From contig CANTUZ010000001.1 in assembly GCA_947846985.1 (NCBI GenBank), forward strand, positions 6,806,004-6,870,003: DNA of 64,000 nucleotides. Reading direction: 5' to 3'. The notes below the pieces were generated by a model. That model had not been told where the DNA came from and searched no databases. It saw only the letters and a list, made by a program, of their open reading frames with translations. This stretch comes from Fratercula arctica. Taxonomy: Eukaryota; Chordata; Aves; Charadriiformes; Alcidae. The stretch's first letter is position 1; each line of letters begins with the position of its first letter. The position numbers and the translations under genes were made by a program. Below, in pieces: positions 12,816 through 23,561 of this stretch.

Positions 12816-12821
12816 AATAAA
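12816..12821 (+). terminator. LTR polyadenylation signal
   Basis: AATAAA within 'gtttaaataaactgcactg', in the expected position for an LTR polyadenylation signal. Sequence to either LTR end (about 245-290 bases) would be U5, rather long. Confidence 0.6.
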
Positions 12822-13113
12822 CTGCACTGATTAAGTAGCTGGTCGTGGTAGTTCCTCATTGAACGCGACCAAAGACTCGAGAGTGGCCGTACTGGTTCAT
12901 GAGCACGACTAGACTGAAGGTGCGGTCCACGATTAGTGTATCCAAATTGTAATAGTTTAATACATATTAAACGTGACTGGACTGATAGTGCTGAATTGGG
13001 CATCACTCGGAATTTAAACCCAGCCGCACCGAGCCTCCCACCTCGGTGAGGAGTGTTAGAACGCAAGGGGGTTTATCTTCTGCCAAAACCGCTTTGCCCC
13101 TTTCCACGCAGCA

Positions 13114-13118
13114 AGGGG
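13114..13118 (+). repeat. Right target-site duplication AGGGG (preferred copy)
   Basis: AGGGG directly after the CA at 13112-13113. The alternative right copy lies at 13066-13070 after CA at 13064-13065. Only one can be the true duplication. Confidence 0.5.
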
Positions 13119-13528
13119 TAAGCCTTTCCTGCGGATGTAAGAATAAATGTACATAATTTCATTCTTGCAGGAAGAAGGGGGTAGGTGTATGTGCCTTGTT
13201 ATGATAGGTACATATGAGACAACCATACCACGTGAGTGGAGAGGTCCATCTAGCCCAAGGTTGTTGTCAACCCATGCCAAAATTAGTTATGCAGGGAAGA
13301 ATGCAAAAACAAGGCAAAGAAACAGTGGTGCTTCAGTATTATGCTGTCTTGCAGTTAGCAATTCCTCACTCTGGCACTTCTGAGGTACCAGTTGCACCAT
13401 AGCTCTGTGCATAATAATCCCTCTTTCTGGAGCACTCAAGTAGGAGCTATGTCAGTTATCTGAGTGATGTTACTTGTTCATCTCTTCAAACTGCTCACCT
13501 AATAGAGCTCTCCATTGCCTCAATATAG
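13119..13528. other. Unassigned spacer, possible CR1/L3-like 3' tail on minus strand
   Basis: From about 13238 the words 'gaggtccatctagcccaagg' resemble the reverse complement of the 3' end of very old CR1/L3-type LINEs (remembered form: a 'ggtccatctagcccagtat' block). After about 60 bases the resemblance fades, so the element call is weak. Plus-strand frames of 78 and 62 codons here overlap in different phases and have no domain. Confidence 0.25.
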
Positions 13529-13967
13529 TGAGAGACCCACACTGGAGAAGTTCATGGAGGACTGTATCCTGTGGAGCAGCATGAGGAAGGAGCAGCCAAG
13601 ATGAAGTGCTGTGAATTGACCACAATCCTCATTCCCCGTCCCCCTGCGCCTCTCAGGGAATAGAAAGAGGAAGTAGAAGAGGCAGGAACAAAGGAGTGAA
13701 GTTGAGCCTGGGAAGAATGGGAGAGCGCGGGGAAGATGTTTTGTCTTTGATTCTCACCATCCTACTCTATTTTTAATTGGCAGTGAATTAATCTTCCCCA
13801 GGTTGAGTCTGTTTTGCCCATGATGGTGACTGGTAAGCGATTTCCCTGTCCTTATGTCTGCCCATGAGCTTTTCCGTCTTATTTTCTTCCCCTTGTCATC
13901 TTGAGGAGGGGGAGTGAGAGAGCAGCTGGGTGGGGTTCTGGCTACCAGCCGAGGTCAACCCACCACA
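13529..13967 (+). mobile_element. Degraded avian LTR-like repeat (possibly ERVK-type)
   Basis: A series of blocks matches a family I recall as very common in bird genomes. First is 'acccacactggagaagttca', then a 'ctcattccccgtccccctgc' block, then 'gttgagcctgggaagaatgg', then 'ctactctatttttaattggc' leading to a decayed AATAAATTAAT-type signal (here GTGAATTAAT). Next come 'gttgagtctgttttgcccat', 'gatttccctgtccttatgtc', 'gaggagggggagtgagagag', and the end 'ggtcaacccaccaca'. The CA end and internal polyadenylation-like signal suggest an LTR. The 5' edge is uncertain and no target duplication was found. Mutations in the polyadenylation signal indicate a copy older than the neighbouring solo LTR. 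Confidence 0.55.
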
Positions 13968-15769
13968 TCTCATTCAGCAGTTTGTCTCGGGAGCTTTAGG
14001 TCCTGGGATTGGCCTCTTTTTTTCTGTGAGGTGTAGAGCTTTCACAGTTGTGTAGAATAAATGGCTCTTTCTTTTTGCACAGACCTTGTATCTTGCTCAT
14101 GGTAAATTCACCATGATTTATGAAATGTTCTTCATGCAAATGGACGATTGAAAAGTTATACAGCTGAATTGATGTAAGGAAGTTCTCTGCTTTTGATTCT
14201 CAAAAAGTGTCCTCACTAGGGAAAACTTGAAAAACTATCAAAGAATGGCAAAACCTGGACCGCTACTCTTCCATTCTATAACACCTGATGGAAAGATATT
14301 ACCCCATTTCCGTATGCTTCAGTGGCTCTAAACTCAACCCACGGCTTCAACTTCCCAACTGTAATTCATGTTCCAATTTCCTCTTCAGACTCTTTTCTCT
14401 CAAGAACTCCATGCAGTTGGGATGATTAAATCGAGAATATTTGGAAAAAGAAAAAACAAAAAACCAAAAAACTATCATTGGAAAATAAACCCCCTAAATA
14501 AACAGTTACAGAGTCACCTTTATATATCTAAAGGGAGCTGCAGAAGGCACAACAAAAGCACGGTGGGTCCTTGTTTTGCAGATCCCCAACAGACTCAGTT
14601 CCAAAAGAAGAAAACAAGGCTGAAAGCTTAGGAGTGACGTAGCCCTGTGCAAAATATTCTGCCCTGTGTGGGAGTCACATTCCCGTTTCACCTCTCGCAA
14701 GGATACAGGTCCCTGATGGTCTCTGCTTGTCCCCGTTCCACCTGTCAATATTATTCTAAAAGCTGAGCAAATGCGAAAGCAATCAGTTCTTAAAGTCTAT
14801 ATCGTACCTTCTTTTGCACAATAAACAGCATTTTTGATGTAGGCAAAAAGAGAGAGAACAAAACAAACCTTTCATCTTCCTCCATAAAAGCCACATTATA
14901 ACTTCTTTTTCATGTCCTTTTTCTTTTTTCCCCTCTGCAGTCCCTGGAGAGTCAGCGCAGTGTTTTCTTCATAAACAGATCTCAACACGGACTCGAAAAT
15001 GTCACTGTGAACAATGAATTATCCCAGAGGTACAGAGAGCGCCGTGGTCATCAATAGTTCTTTCTGTAAGCCCTCAAGGCTCTGAACCACTGATAAAAAG
15101 GAAAGCAAGGGGAGAAAAGGATTATACAGTAAATAAATTTGACTAGTATTAAGAATTTAACATGCTGGCTGGCACAATCAACTGACTACAGCAATGCATC
15201 AGACGTGGAATGGTCGGCCATACAGTTCACTCACACTCTACTGTATTCCTGTCAGTAGTTAACATTTTCAAAAACCACTAAGTTACAGGTGACAGTATCT
15301 AATAGATTTGTCAGCCTGAACAGTTTTGCTTTCAAGCTAAAGGTAGAAAATTCAGCGCAGTTTAGAATGACAAATGCCTCACAGTTTTGAAGTTTCTAGC
15401 ATTTCCAGTTAATTATTAACAAACATTGTTACCAGCTTAAGAAACAGGATAAATGAGAAAATCTTATTAATATAAATGTGGCGGTTTTAGATATATTATT
15501 GCAAGCTTCAGCCAAAACTGCTAGAGAAGTCGGATAGCATGTTTAGATTTAAAGGCTATATTTCACAACCATCTTTTCCCTTAAACCATTTACTTGCTTA
15601 AACACAGACCGTGAAAACACTTAAAATAGTTGAAATGGCAGCTTTGAACTGATACAAACCACTTTCCTTGTTATAGTATTTGGTTCCAGAAGACACTAGG
15701 GAATTTCAACAATTCTGTTAATTAATAATGCCCCACAGTGTCTCATCAGCGGGTGTGAAAGACCTCTTT
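13968..15769. other. Unassigned non-coding DNA with one exon candidate
   Basis: No large repeat recognised. A plus-strand frame of 87 codons (14368-14631) and a minus frame of 80 codons (14506-14748) overlap and are lysine-rich or featureless. The candidate terminal exon at 14941-15057 is listed separately. Confidence 0.5.
14941..15057 (+). other. Candidate terminal coding exon (38 codons plus TAG)
   Basis: A strong acceptor precedes it: about 30 bases of almost pure pyrimidine ('tcctttttcttttttcccct') then CTGCAG ending at 14940. From 14941 one frame is open, in phase with the exon start, for 38 codons to TAG at 15055-15057. It begins SLESQRSVFFINRSQHGLEN and ends in RYRERRGHQ. The stretch keeps about five CpGs while its surroundings keep few, which hints at constraint. 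Against it: a 38-codon open frame is not improbable, the peptide is not recognised, no upstream exon is visible in the window, and there is no clear polyadenylation signal at a fixed distance. A weak donor-like GTACAG also sits at 15030. Confidence 0.22.
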
Positions 15770-15895
15770 AAAGGAATAAATATTACTATTCCATTTCTAC
15801 AGAAGGGGAAACTGAGGCAAAGTGACTTGCCAGGGAGACTGTCTTGGTCAATAAACAGATCCAGGAAAAGACAACAAATCACTGAATTGCAGTCC
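15770..15895 (-). repeat. MIR-like SINE relic
   Basis: Read in plus, the blocks 'attactattccatttctaca', 'gaaggggaaactgaggcaaa' and 'gtgacttgcc' are the reverse complement of the central MIR region as I remember it. They are followed by weaker matches to 'cagtccagg'. Hence the element is on the minus strand. It is diverged, as expected for MIR in a bird. Confidence 0.65.
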
Positions 15896-16089
15896 AGGAA
15901 ATGACCACAAATATCCCGCAGAGGACTGGCTGAGGCTTTGTAATATTGGCAGTCCTTTTAAAAGAAAACATTAAATTCAGACATGAAAACGATTACATCG
16001 CAGAGGAATAAGAACATGAAGCGCAATATGAGGTCCATTTAGCTCCATCAGGGACTCTTTCTCCACAATAAATAGGAAGTTAAAACAAA

Positions 16090-17015
16090 GTTGGACTTAA
16101 TGGGTAAATAAAAATAGAATGGCAGCAGAATTTTAGGAATCAAGTCAGAAATAAAAAAAATACAGAAAGATATGCAAAATAAACAAGTAAAAACTTCTTG
16201 TAAGTATATTTTCAGTGAGAGAACAAACCAAGAAGCAGTAGATTCAATGACTACTGTACAAGGAATCTATCACTACAAGGGAGAAATCTCTGATGCCTTT
16301 CTTGCATCGGTCTTCTGTTAAAAATTAAATGTAGTCAGACATTTAACACAAGCAGGAAGGAAGAATTAATTTAATATTTCTTAGAAACATAGGTACTCTC
16401 AAATGTGCTGGACTCAATAATCCCCTCTCTTTAGTTCTCTCAGAAAACCACCCTGCGATCTCATAGAAAATGAGCAAAATTCTGGAAGACTGAAAAAAGG
16501 AAGATGAAGTGACCATCTTTAAAGTAGGAGAAAAGGAGTGGGGGAACTTTAAGTCCTGGGAAAGTACCATCATAAATAAACTTATTTGTAAATACTGAGA
16601 TGAGAACAGGGAGACAAATTACAGCCAACATGACTTTCTCAAGAATTAATCATGTCAAATAAATTGAATTTCCTTCCCTGGCAGGGTAACAGGCAGGGGA
16701 AAAGCAACAGATAACCTATATCTCGATTCTAGCCTGGCTTTCATGCTGTTTGATACACTGTTCTCAGAAAGAAGCTTAAGAAAGGCATGTAGCTTGGATA
16801 TAAAGGTGGCTGGAAAAATCACATTCAAAGAGTAGCTATCAAGGGTTTGTCTTTAAAGTGGAATGATGCAGAAGGTGAAGTTCCTGAGGAGTTTGTCTTT
16901 AGCCTAATACTCTTACGTGCCTGTTTAAAGGAATACAGACTGTGTTTATTAAATACACAGATGATACTAAGCTGCAAACACAGCAGAAGGCAGGATTAAA
17001 ATTCCAAAGGGAGAA
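16090..17015 (+). mobile_element. Ancient CR1/L3-like LINE, ORF2 (RT) part, first segment
   Basis: Successive blocks follow the order of ancient CR1/L3 ORF2 DNA. At 16290-16335 is a 'gatgcctttcttgcatcggt' block, and at 16480-16570 a 'gaagactgaaaaaaggaaga' type block leading to 'ctttaagtcctgggaaagta'. At 16590-16660 comes 'gccaacatgactttctcaag aattaatcatgtcaaat' (two joined words). At 16940-16980 comes a frame reading FIKYTDDTKLQT. The TDDTKL piece (the two Asp codons at 16960-16965) corresponds to the FADD catalytic box of CR1 reverse transcriptase with F-A changed to Y-T. The copy is full of stops and indels. It is interrupted by a purine tract and seems to resume at about 17215. Confidence 0.6.
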
Positions 17016-17022
17016 ATTGTTT

Positions 17023-17202
17023 GGAGAAGAAGAAGAAGAAAAAGAAGAAGAAAAAGAAGAAGAAAAAGAAAAAGAAAAAGAAAAAGAAAAAGAAAAAAGA
17101 AAAAGAAAAAGAAAAAGAAAAAGAAAAAGAAAAAGAAAAAGAAAAAGAAAAAGAAAAAGAAAAAGAAAAAGAAAAAGAAAAAGAAAAAAAAGAAAAAAAA
17201 AG
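17023..17202 (+). repeat. 180-base pure purine tract, (GAA)n then (GAAAAA)n
   Basis: Not one pyrimidine occurs in 180 bases. It begins as GAA triplets, passes through mixed GAA/GAAAAA, and continues as about 20 regular GAAAAA hexamers. It makes lysine/glutamate frames on plus and a phenylalanine/leucine frame on minus, all artefacts. Polypurine tracts of this length with mirror symmetry can form triplex (H-) DNA. It sits inside an ancient CR1-like copy. Confidence 0.95.
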
Positions 17203-17214
17203 CCCTGATAAAAT

Positions 17215-17800
17215 TTAATAATAACAATTAGAGGACATAATTATGACCAACCAAATAAAAACAAAATTGAAGAAAGATGACTTAAGTAACCAGTAACCCA
17301 GGAAAAGATTTGGGGTTCTGGTGGATCATCACCAGCCGTGAATGGTATAGTGAAATAGGTACATTCTCATCTCTGGTATATAAGATACAGAGTTAACCCT
17401 TTTGCTGCACCAACTGCTGATAAGTTCTCTAACGAAACATTGTGTTCAGTTGTGAATATTGAACACCAGGAGAAGTGTGGGGGAATTAGAGACCGCTGAG
17501 GGGAAAGCACAGAGTTATTAGTGGTCTGGAAGTGATGATCTATAAGTAAATATTGAAGGAAGAGCAATTTTTTGTCTAGAGTAGAGAAGATGGACAGAAA
17601 ACATCAAAAATGTCCTCAAAGCCTCAAAGTCCTGCATAGGGACATGATATCCATGATAGACAGGACACAAATTAAGGGCTGACACTGTAATCAGGAAAAA
17701 AAAAAAAAATAGGCACTACAATAGGTCAATGAGGACAGTGGAGCAATGGAATAGATCTCCTGGCAGCTTTTGGAACCCCAACCATCATCCCATTTTAGGA
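17215..17800 (+). mobile_element. Ancient CR1/L3-like LINE, probable second segment
   Basis: Following the purine tract, 'gatttggggttctggtggat' (17309-17330) resembles the 'gatctgggggttatagtgga' block of ancient CR1. 'cattgtgttcagttgtgaat' (17437-17460) resembles the [15 protein letters not shown] block. 'cagtggagcaatggaataga' (17738-17757) resembles the block before the C-terminal '[10 protein letters not shown]' part. The three words occur in the right order and strand, so this is likely the continuation of the copy ending at 17015. Each match alone is weak. Confidence 0.4.
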
Positions 17801-20800
17801 CTAATTTACACAGACAGCCCTCTGAATGACATCGGAATAGCTGGTCACATTGGGATCACATTAGCTGGGTCACACTTGGGGCAAACAGAAGGACTAGTGA
17901 TTTTCAGCAATTCTTTTAAAGGGCTATTTTCCTGTGACTCTGATAAGGGGAAAGACTTATTAAGAAGCAGCTTCCAAAGACACCTCACTTTAATAGAAAC
18001 TTTCAAGAATCCAGTTCAGGATGTATAAAATCTGGTTCTGAGTTTCTCTTCTTCATCTGGTAAGGCAAATATTTTATTATAGGTATCACCACCGATGACT
18101 ACAAAAGGAAAACTTTGGAGAATGTTTTTCAAATATTCAGATGAGAACAATTGTTTCCAGTATGGTTCTTCAACTACTGGGATGGATACTGAATACCTGG
18201 CTGTTGATTTTCCTTCCCAAAGAGTGCTGGTGTACTCTTGTTAACCCTAGAAATGTTGCAATTGAATTTGCAGCATTGCAAATTCCCTTAGAACTATGCT
18301 GCTGCATTTCACTATGACAATCCTGCTTGTTATAACAAAAGGCATTTTGGCTCCTGGGGCAAGATCTCCATGTGAAGTCTCTCCCAGATATTGGTCCTTA
18401 TGAATTTTGTTGTGACAAGAAGTTAATGACTCATGAGACCTGTGGAATTCGAATCCACTGGAAAATATAAAACCTGGCAGTCTGGGGCTGATGCTGCTTA
18501 TGTATTTCTCCCCTTTGCTGCCATTTGAGACTCTGCTTATCAAACAAGATTCTTGCTGTTCTGTCGTCATTGTACCTTGATTTAGTCAGTCACAATAATA
18601 TCCTTTCTTTTCATGCCTGTCTATTTTCAGTTTCCTACATAATTTCTGAGCTTATTTGCAATAGGGGAAGACGGTAAATTCAAAACCTCTCCCTTCCTGG
18701 GGTTTCTTGGGCTTCTCTGACTACACAAAGAGGCTGAGTGCCCTCAGTTCCCAGGGAGAGCCAACAGCAATAAGCCACATGGAGATATTTTTGTTATCAT
18801 CCTCTTCAAATATCTGAGTACCATACAGCACAGATGTAGGTCTAAAAATAAATATTCCTGGCTGAAAACCTGTCCCATTGATAACCATGTATGGTTTGTG
18901 TTTGAGGATTTTTTCTTCCCCTTCTTTCTCCCTTAAAGTAGAACTGAAGACTGAGATCCAGTGCCAGGAACAGAGATTGTGCCAAATCATTTCCCCGTGC
19001 TAGAGCGTATGCTTAAACTGAGAAGAAATACCACAGAATGCTGCACCTTCATTAACACTTTCAACTTGACTTCACAATATGCCATATGCATAAGGACTAC
19101 ACAACTGAGAAGACTGGATTTTTAGCACGGGCAGTGTTGTAAGCGATCTTGGAGGTCGCCTTCCTGCACACTTTGAACCAGAAACCTACGTGTCAAAGCT
19201 TGAGCGATATGTTTACCTGGGTTTACCTTGAAGGCAAGAGATATGCAGAGACAGAAAGCACAGGATAGATGAAAACATAATATTAGTAGCTGTTGTGACA
19301 GGGCTGTCTGCTGCAGAAACGCTATATGACACATGAATGAATGAATGAATGAATGAACGAACGAACAGGACATACAGTGAAAGAATTCCATGTCTTGTCT
19401 TCTCCTGTTGTCTCTTTGTGCCATCTGTCTGAGATCAGAGCCTTTTTTTGGAGCATTTGGTGATGGAATTTCTTCAAAAAACATCAATGGAGCTGCACTT
19501 AAGTGTCCGGCCATCCCTGAAAGACTAGCCAGGGGAAGCTGGAGCCAATGGTCAACCAGACAGGAGACGGAAAGCTTTCAGGTGTCTGTGAAAGACTTGT
19601 GTGGGATTCACTCTATCATTGCAGACAGATAAAATAGATCAGATGGTTTGGGCTCAGCAAATGCCTGTTTCTCTTTGCTGACTGTAAGGCAGACACTGGA
19701 CATTTGGTCCATAGCTCAGGTGGAAGTACCTTACAGATCCCTTCCTTTGAATACCAACTGGAGGGCATAGAAACACTTGTGCAGCTGAGTTAGTTGTAGA
19801 GGGAGGGTGGAGGATTATAAACTGCTCTAAGTTATGCAGGAAAAAAAAAAAAAAAGAGTATGATTTGGTGGTGAGTACAAAATTCTATTATGGGAAAGAA
19901 GAAACACAATCTATATATAAAACCAAGAACTTGTTGTTGCTATAATTGAAATCTTAACAGGCTAATCAAAGAGTTATTATTAGTCTATATCTAAGTATTA
20001 AAAAAAAAAAAAAAGAAACTAAAGAATACCACCATACAAAAAAGGTCTCAATAGTAATAAAACACTTAAGATTGCTATACACCTAGTCCTTATCTTCTGG
20101 TCCTTTCCCCAGTATTATGTTCACCTTTCCGCAGCCATCCAGGCCCTGGACTTCATGGAATTCCAGGACAAAGCCTGGGATCTCTTACTAGCAAGGGGAA
20201 CACCATATTACTTGGCTGCAGGGCTACATTCTCTAAACATGCTGTTTTTCAAAAAACTCTTTCATACTGTTTAAGCCAACTTGATGACAAGCTATATGAT
20301 CTCTATTAACTATGCTCATATTAAAAGGATCTCCTTTTTTACATTGTGCAGGCCGCATAAGCATAGCATGTTGTAAATGTATCATCTGCTCTCACATTTA
20401 AGCAGTTCATGTTCCTTTCAAATGAGCTATAGCATGAATTACCCATTATTGAGAAGATACAGCTAGAGATCCAGTTTTATAGTCATCTGTTCTAGTAGAA
20501 GCTGTCAGTAACGACCTTGGAATTCTCTGCACAACCTGCAGAATCAGTTTTAGCACGCAAATAAATACTGTAAATTAACAAGGTCAACTTCTACTTCTTT
20601 TCTGGCGTGGCAAAGGAAGGGAAGGGTGGGTCTTAGGAAATGAGTGGCGTAAGTAGGTAACTGAGCACTCAAGTGCTCTAATCAGTGTCTACTGACAAGT
20701 CGACCAATAAGACGGACTCTGAAGACCCCAGAATCCAGCCCCACCAAACTTTTGCACTTCTCGCTATGTTGAGGTTTCAGGGTTTGTTTTAAAATGCATA

Positions 20801-21925
20801 TGTATCAAAAAAATTGTTAACAACCCTTCCTTGATCACTTACATCAACATGTTCGCTACAAATTTAAATTTTCGGCATCTGGTTTGGCCTAGATACTGAC
20901 AAATAAGAAACAGCCCACTGGGGAGTGCAGCCTAACAGTCTGCATACTTGTCAGAAGATGTTACGTCTTCTTCATAGTTTCCTTTGTAATTGCAGAACCA
21001 CAGTCTCCTAAAAGCTGTATGGGAAGGACAATTAGATTATCATCTAAAGTCTTTCTGTTACTGTTGGGATTGTTCCCTGGCAGATGATTTCTGTTCCTTT
21101 TTTTGGTCCCTTTTGTAATGGGTTGAAACATCCATTTTGTCTGTTCCTTGCCTTGAGGGATGTCTAGTCTAACAGGTAAATAACCTGTCAGATCAACTCT
21201 TCTGCTACCTGTTGCCTACATATCTTCTTTTATTTTTTTTCTCTGGCTCTTTGTTATATACCTCAGTCTCCCATGCCACACTATTAAACTGCTAAATGAT
21301 AAAAATTATTATTCATGCAAATAATCATAAATGTGAGGCCCATCTTCTTTTCTTCATTGCTCACAGCAGAACGAATTTTTTGTTGCTATTGTAATCTGCG
21401 CAAATTCACTGCTCGCTTGCTTAAAGACTACTCTTGTTTTGGTCATGTTAACTTTTTTGTTCACAGTAGCAACAAGGAGCTTAACAATGAGCTTTAATGT
21501 CTTTGAAGTCATACCTTCCAGACTCATTATCATTGCTATTGTTCTTTAGGTACCCTTTATGTATATCTTTTTGATAACGAGATGCTCAGGAGTGTAGCAT
21601 TCCATGCATAACCTACAGGAGACCAATCCAATAGAAAGACTCTCCCCGAATTCTGGAAATACAGAATTAGCTCGTCCACCTGGATGTATTACATTCCCTC
21701 ATTCCATGAAGAGTTATGAAAACCATATTCCTACTGTTCACTCCAGCTGCCTAACTTAGGTGTTGTGCCCTGTATGATGCCTGCTGTCAAGGGAGCAGAC
21801 TCCCTACAGTCCAGTGACACCAGATTTTTGGGTCCCCGCACAAAGAGGAGAGGGAAATCTTCATGAAAACTGAGCAAAGTGCTAGTACTGGGTGCTCTTA
21901 ATGCAGAAGTGCAGAATAGTTGCTT
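17801..21925. other. Unassigned non-coding DNA
   Basis: AT-rich with A runs near 19838-19855 and 19999-20014. Minus-strand frames of 107 codons (18247-18570) and 130 codons (19122-19514) overlap plus frames and have no domain. The second spans the ATGA repeat, which gives it a short His/Ser/Phe repeat artefact. No repeat of size recognised. Confidence 0.5.
19333..19366. repeat. (ATGA)n microsatellite changing to (ACGA)n
   Basis: About six ATGA units followed by about two ACGA units. The transition shows one T to C variant spread through neighbouring units. Codes for the repeated 'FVHSFIHSF' piece of a chance minus-strand frame. Confidence 0.9.
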
Positions 21926-22145
21926 ATGGAAGGCACATCTTCTGGAGATTATTTAGTTCAACCGCCCTGCTCAAGCAGGGTCAGCTAAAGCTTGTTGGTC
22001 ATGGTCGTGTCCAGTCATATTTTGTATATCTCCAAGGATGGAGACTCTACAACCTCTCTGGGCAGTCTGTTCCAGTATTTAAACACCCTCACAATAGTTT
22101 TTAATTTTTCGTATGTTTAAATATGCCTGCCTGAGCTTTTCAAAA
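21926..22145 (-). mobile_element. CR1 LINE 3' fragment, old
   Basis: Read in plus, 'tggaaggcacatcttctgga', 'gccctgctcaagcagggtca', 'ccaaggatggagactctaca' and 'acctctctgggcagtctgtt' follow in the order of the reversed CR1 3' region. The element therefore lies on minus and is cut to roughly its last 220 bases. The terminal octamer repeat is lost. 5' truncation is normal for CR1 because reverse transcription starts at the 3' end. Confidence 0.85.
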
Positions 22146-22704
22146 TCTAGTTCAAATAACAATCTCATGTATAATGTGCTGTACTGTATCACCATTTCAG
22201 CACTCAGCATTGCTGCTTTCTGATATTCATTCTATCCTGAAAAAACAACTGCCTTCACTCATGCAGTAGAGTTTCTTCTTAGAAATTCATATACTTATTT
22301 CAAAGCCTTCCTAATGCGTCTTCTGATTAAACTGTCAACGAGTTGGAATTTGCCTCTTGGTTTAGTATACGAGCTTTACAGAAACATGACGGTTGGTGTT
22401 CAGTGACATTATGGAGACATTACGGTATGGACTTTTGAACATCACTTGGACAAAAAAAAAAAAGAAAAAAAAAGAGAGATACTGAGTCAAAGTACTCAAA
22501 GGAAAAACAAATTCTACCTAGGATTCTAGGATATCACACCCAGACTGTCATAATGCAGGTGGTTTATCAGACTTGTGTCCAGCTGCCGGATTTTGGATAT
22601 TTTGCAAGAGGAACCACAGTGGTCGGTAGGTCTTTCAGGATCCCCACTGTGAGAACAGTTGCTACAGCAGTGTTTTGGAATTGGATGAAGAACGCCTAAA
22701 TTTA

Positions 22705-22765
22705 TTCTTTCTTTTTTTTTTTTTTCCTTTTTTTTTTTCTTTTTTTTTTTTTCTTTTTTTTTTTC
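22705..22765. repeat. 61-base pure pyrimidine tract
   Basis: T runs separated by single C, no purine for 61 bases, then AG and G. The end looks like a splice acceptor (pyrimidine tract plus CAG), but this follows from the simple repeat and no open exon of interest follows. Confidence 0.85.
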
Positions 22766-23508
22766 AGGGAACAGAGAGCTATAAGTTCCTATGCCTGAGA
22801 TGGAGAACTGCAGTCAGGCTATGTATGGAGAAAACATTCAAAATCAAGAGCACAGAATAAGAAATGTAGGAAAAGAAAAATTGTGAGCTGAAACACATAA
22901 GAAGAAGCTGTCTTCCTGGCTGGAAAGTGAGATGAGTCAAAGCCATTACTATTGAACTGTTGGATAAGAAGGGAAAAGGCAAAAGAGAAAAAAAAAGAAG
23001 TTTGATAGATTTTAAAAGCTGAGAGGTTTATACAACTTCTTGTCATTGGCAGTCTCCTGCCATCAGTACAAATGCACTTTTCCTTATTTCTTTAAGTCAA
23101 CAAAGTACCAGAACTCACAAAGGTCAATGCAATTTATATTCCTGAGCAAAATCTATAATGCAGTATTGTGAAGGCAGACTGAAAAAGTGGGGAAGTGGTT
23201 GTGAATTTGCAGTGACTGACAAGCTGTAGAATTAAAGTATTTAACAATTTTATGTATTATATACATATATGCTTGCATTTATGTTTGCTTTAGGGTATAA
23301 TTGGCATACTTGAATGAGCATCTTCTTTGTATCGTTTTAAACCTGTATACTCAAGACCAGACTATTCTGAGTAGCAAATATTTCACCTGTACTTTGATCA
23401 GGAATGTATGGGTGCAGCAGACCACAGACACAAATTCACCAGTTCATGGGCTCAATCCGATTTTCAGAGCAATAAATCTAAACCATAGGCTGTTTGTTAC
23501 CACGGTTT

Positions 23509-23561
23509 TGGTGTGTGTGTTTTTGTTGGTTTTTTTTTGTTTTTTTGTTTTTTTGTTTTTA
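23509..23561. repeat. GT then T-rich simple repeat
   Basis: A short (GT)n followed by T runs broken by single G. Low-complexity DNA. Confidence 0.85.

Larger units (their letters stand above)
11998..13113 (+). mobile_element. Solo LTR of an endogenous retrovirus, ERVL-like
   Basis: A CpG-rich block in CpG-poor flanks. It opens with TGTGGAATAG and ends in CA, flanked by AGGGG on both sides. Two right ends fit equally on the duplication test: CA at 13064-13065 (LTR of 1,068 bases) or CA at 13112-13113 (1,116 bases). I prefer the second because the GC-rich, CpG-bearing composition continues to it. Inside, in order, are a 31-base tandem duplication in the U3 part (12236-12297), a TATA box (12500-12507), a polyadenylation signal (12816-12821) about 310 bases further on, and a U5-like stretch. 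No gag, pol or env remnant and no second LTR lie nearby, so this is a solo LTR left by recombination. Open frames inside it, such as 142 codons on the minus strand, are not viral genes. Class assignment rests on the 5-base duplication and remembered resemblance to avian LTRs. Confidence 0.75.

Noticed and set aside
12045..13066. 142- and 130-codon minus-strand frames in the solo LTR
   Set aside because: Antisense to an LTR with its own TATA box and polyadenylation signal on plus; LTRs of this type do not code here.
16942..17227. Lysine/glutamate-rich and phenylalanine-rich frames of 65-88 codons
   Set aside because: They are translations of the GAA/GAAAAA purine tract and its complement.
22705..22800. 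Splice acceptor followed by an exon after the long pyrimidine tract
   Set aside because: The tract is a T/C simple repeat; the following sequence has no conserved-looking frame and no donor.
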